From the NCBI RefSeq assembly GCF_023053635.1, contig NC_086171.1:11364006-11428005 (forward strand): a stretch of DNA of 64,000 bases, in the 5' to 3' direction. A program made the position numbers and the translations under genes. This DNA is from Elgaria multicarinata webbii. Its lineage: Eukaryota; Chordata; Lepidosauria; Squamata; Anguidae. The notes below the pieces were generated by a model, which saw only the letters and a list, made by a program, of their open reading frames with translations, did not search any database and was not told the DNA's origin. Positions 63,601-64,000 of the stretch are shown piece after piece; position 1 is the stretch's first letter, and the number at the start of each line of letters is the position of its first letter.

Positions 63601-64000
63601 GAAGGCTGTAATTTGCAAATGCAGAATACTGTTCTCTGCCAGCCATACATTCAGCAGATTACTGAAAAATAATCCTAGCAAAAAGATATTTTATATTAAT
63701 AAACAAAGCCAGTGTTTATGTACTTTGCACACAAACCATATACATTACAGTGAACAGCCACTCTGAAAAACTGCAGCCTCAGTTGGCTCTTCAGCTACGC
63801 AAATGAGAAATCATATGCATTTATAACATCCCCTCAATTATTTAATGGGGTATAGCTTTAACTGGTAAGAAAAACAAGCCCTCTCAATGCTATCCTGGAT
63901 TATACAGACAAGCAATATCGCTGCAAACAGCTGAGCTGACCCCTCCAGCTAGTGTGTTCTATTTAGGGGAAGTGTGTTGGCTTTGAACCAAACAGACATG

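Larger units (their letters stand above)
59748..64000 (-). other. ICA1: ICA1 intron (continues past window end)
   Basis: No further ICA1 exon could be supported up to 64,000. The region holds LINE pieces, MIR-like SINEs, an (ATT)n tract and foldback elements, listed separately. The next upstream exon must end in phase 1. Confidence 0.7.

Overview
The window is vertebrate nuclear DNA, almost certainly from a squamate reptile (lizard or snake). The grounds are a clean tRNA-headed SINE of the Sauria type, many CR1-clade and L2-clade LINE fragments, a DIRS relic, many foldback DNA elements, and spliced genes with GT-AG introns. There is no operon, rRNA gene, CRISPR array or bacterial gene. I see no CpG-island promoter, which fits a window that begins inside one gene and ends inside another.

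Two recognised genes lie tail to tail. On the + strand, 1-45,320 is the 3' three quarters of GLCCI1 (glucocorticoid-induced transcript 1, FAM117 family). It comprises the end of intron 1, exons 2-8 (13,315-42,804; 394 residues plus stop, every junction in phase) and a 3'UTR of about 2.5 kb ending at an AATAAA at 45,299. Exon 1 is upstream of the window. On the - strand, the last two coding exons of ICA1 (islet cell autoantigen 1, ICA69) lie at 59,652-59,747 and 58,184-58,305, with a 3'UTR running down to a poly(A) signal at 57,393-57,398. The rest of ICA1 lies beyond position 64,000. About 12 kb of intergenic DNA separates the two 3' ends. The human genome has the same convergent arrangement on 7p21.3.

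The remainder is introns and intergenic DNA filled with old repeats. 1-13.3 kb (intron 1) holds nested foldback elements, LINE tails and a SINE-interrupted L2. 13.5-26.1 kb (intron 2) holds L2 and CR1 fragments, a 32-bp minisatellite, a head-to-head pair of LINE tails and a DIRS fossil. 30-41 kb holds one of two dated foldback elements, a Harbinger-like hairpin and a CpG-richer DNA element. 45-57 kb (intergenic) holds LINE and SINE debris, an unassigned repeat pair and several complex repeat-free stretches that look like conserved non-coding elements. 58-64 kb (ICA1 introns) holds a CR1 copy and the second dated foldback element.

The two genes do not form a pathway. GLCCI1 is a phospho-regulated, dynein-light-chain-binding adaptor, and ICA1 is a BAR-domain partner of PICK1 in secretory-granule and receptor traffic. 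I found no convincing new multi-gene system. The items most worth a second look are a possible alternative terminal exon in GLCCI1, two TQT-type LC8 motifs (one split by an intron), the foldback elements with readable target duplications, and the candidate conserved elements.
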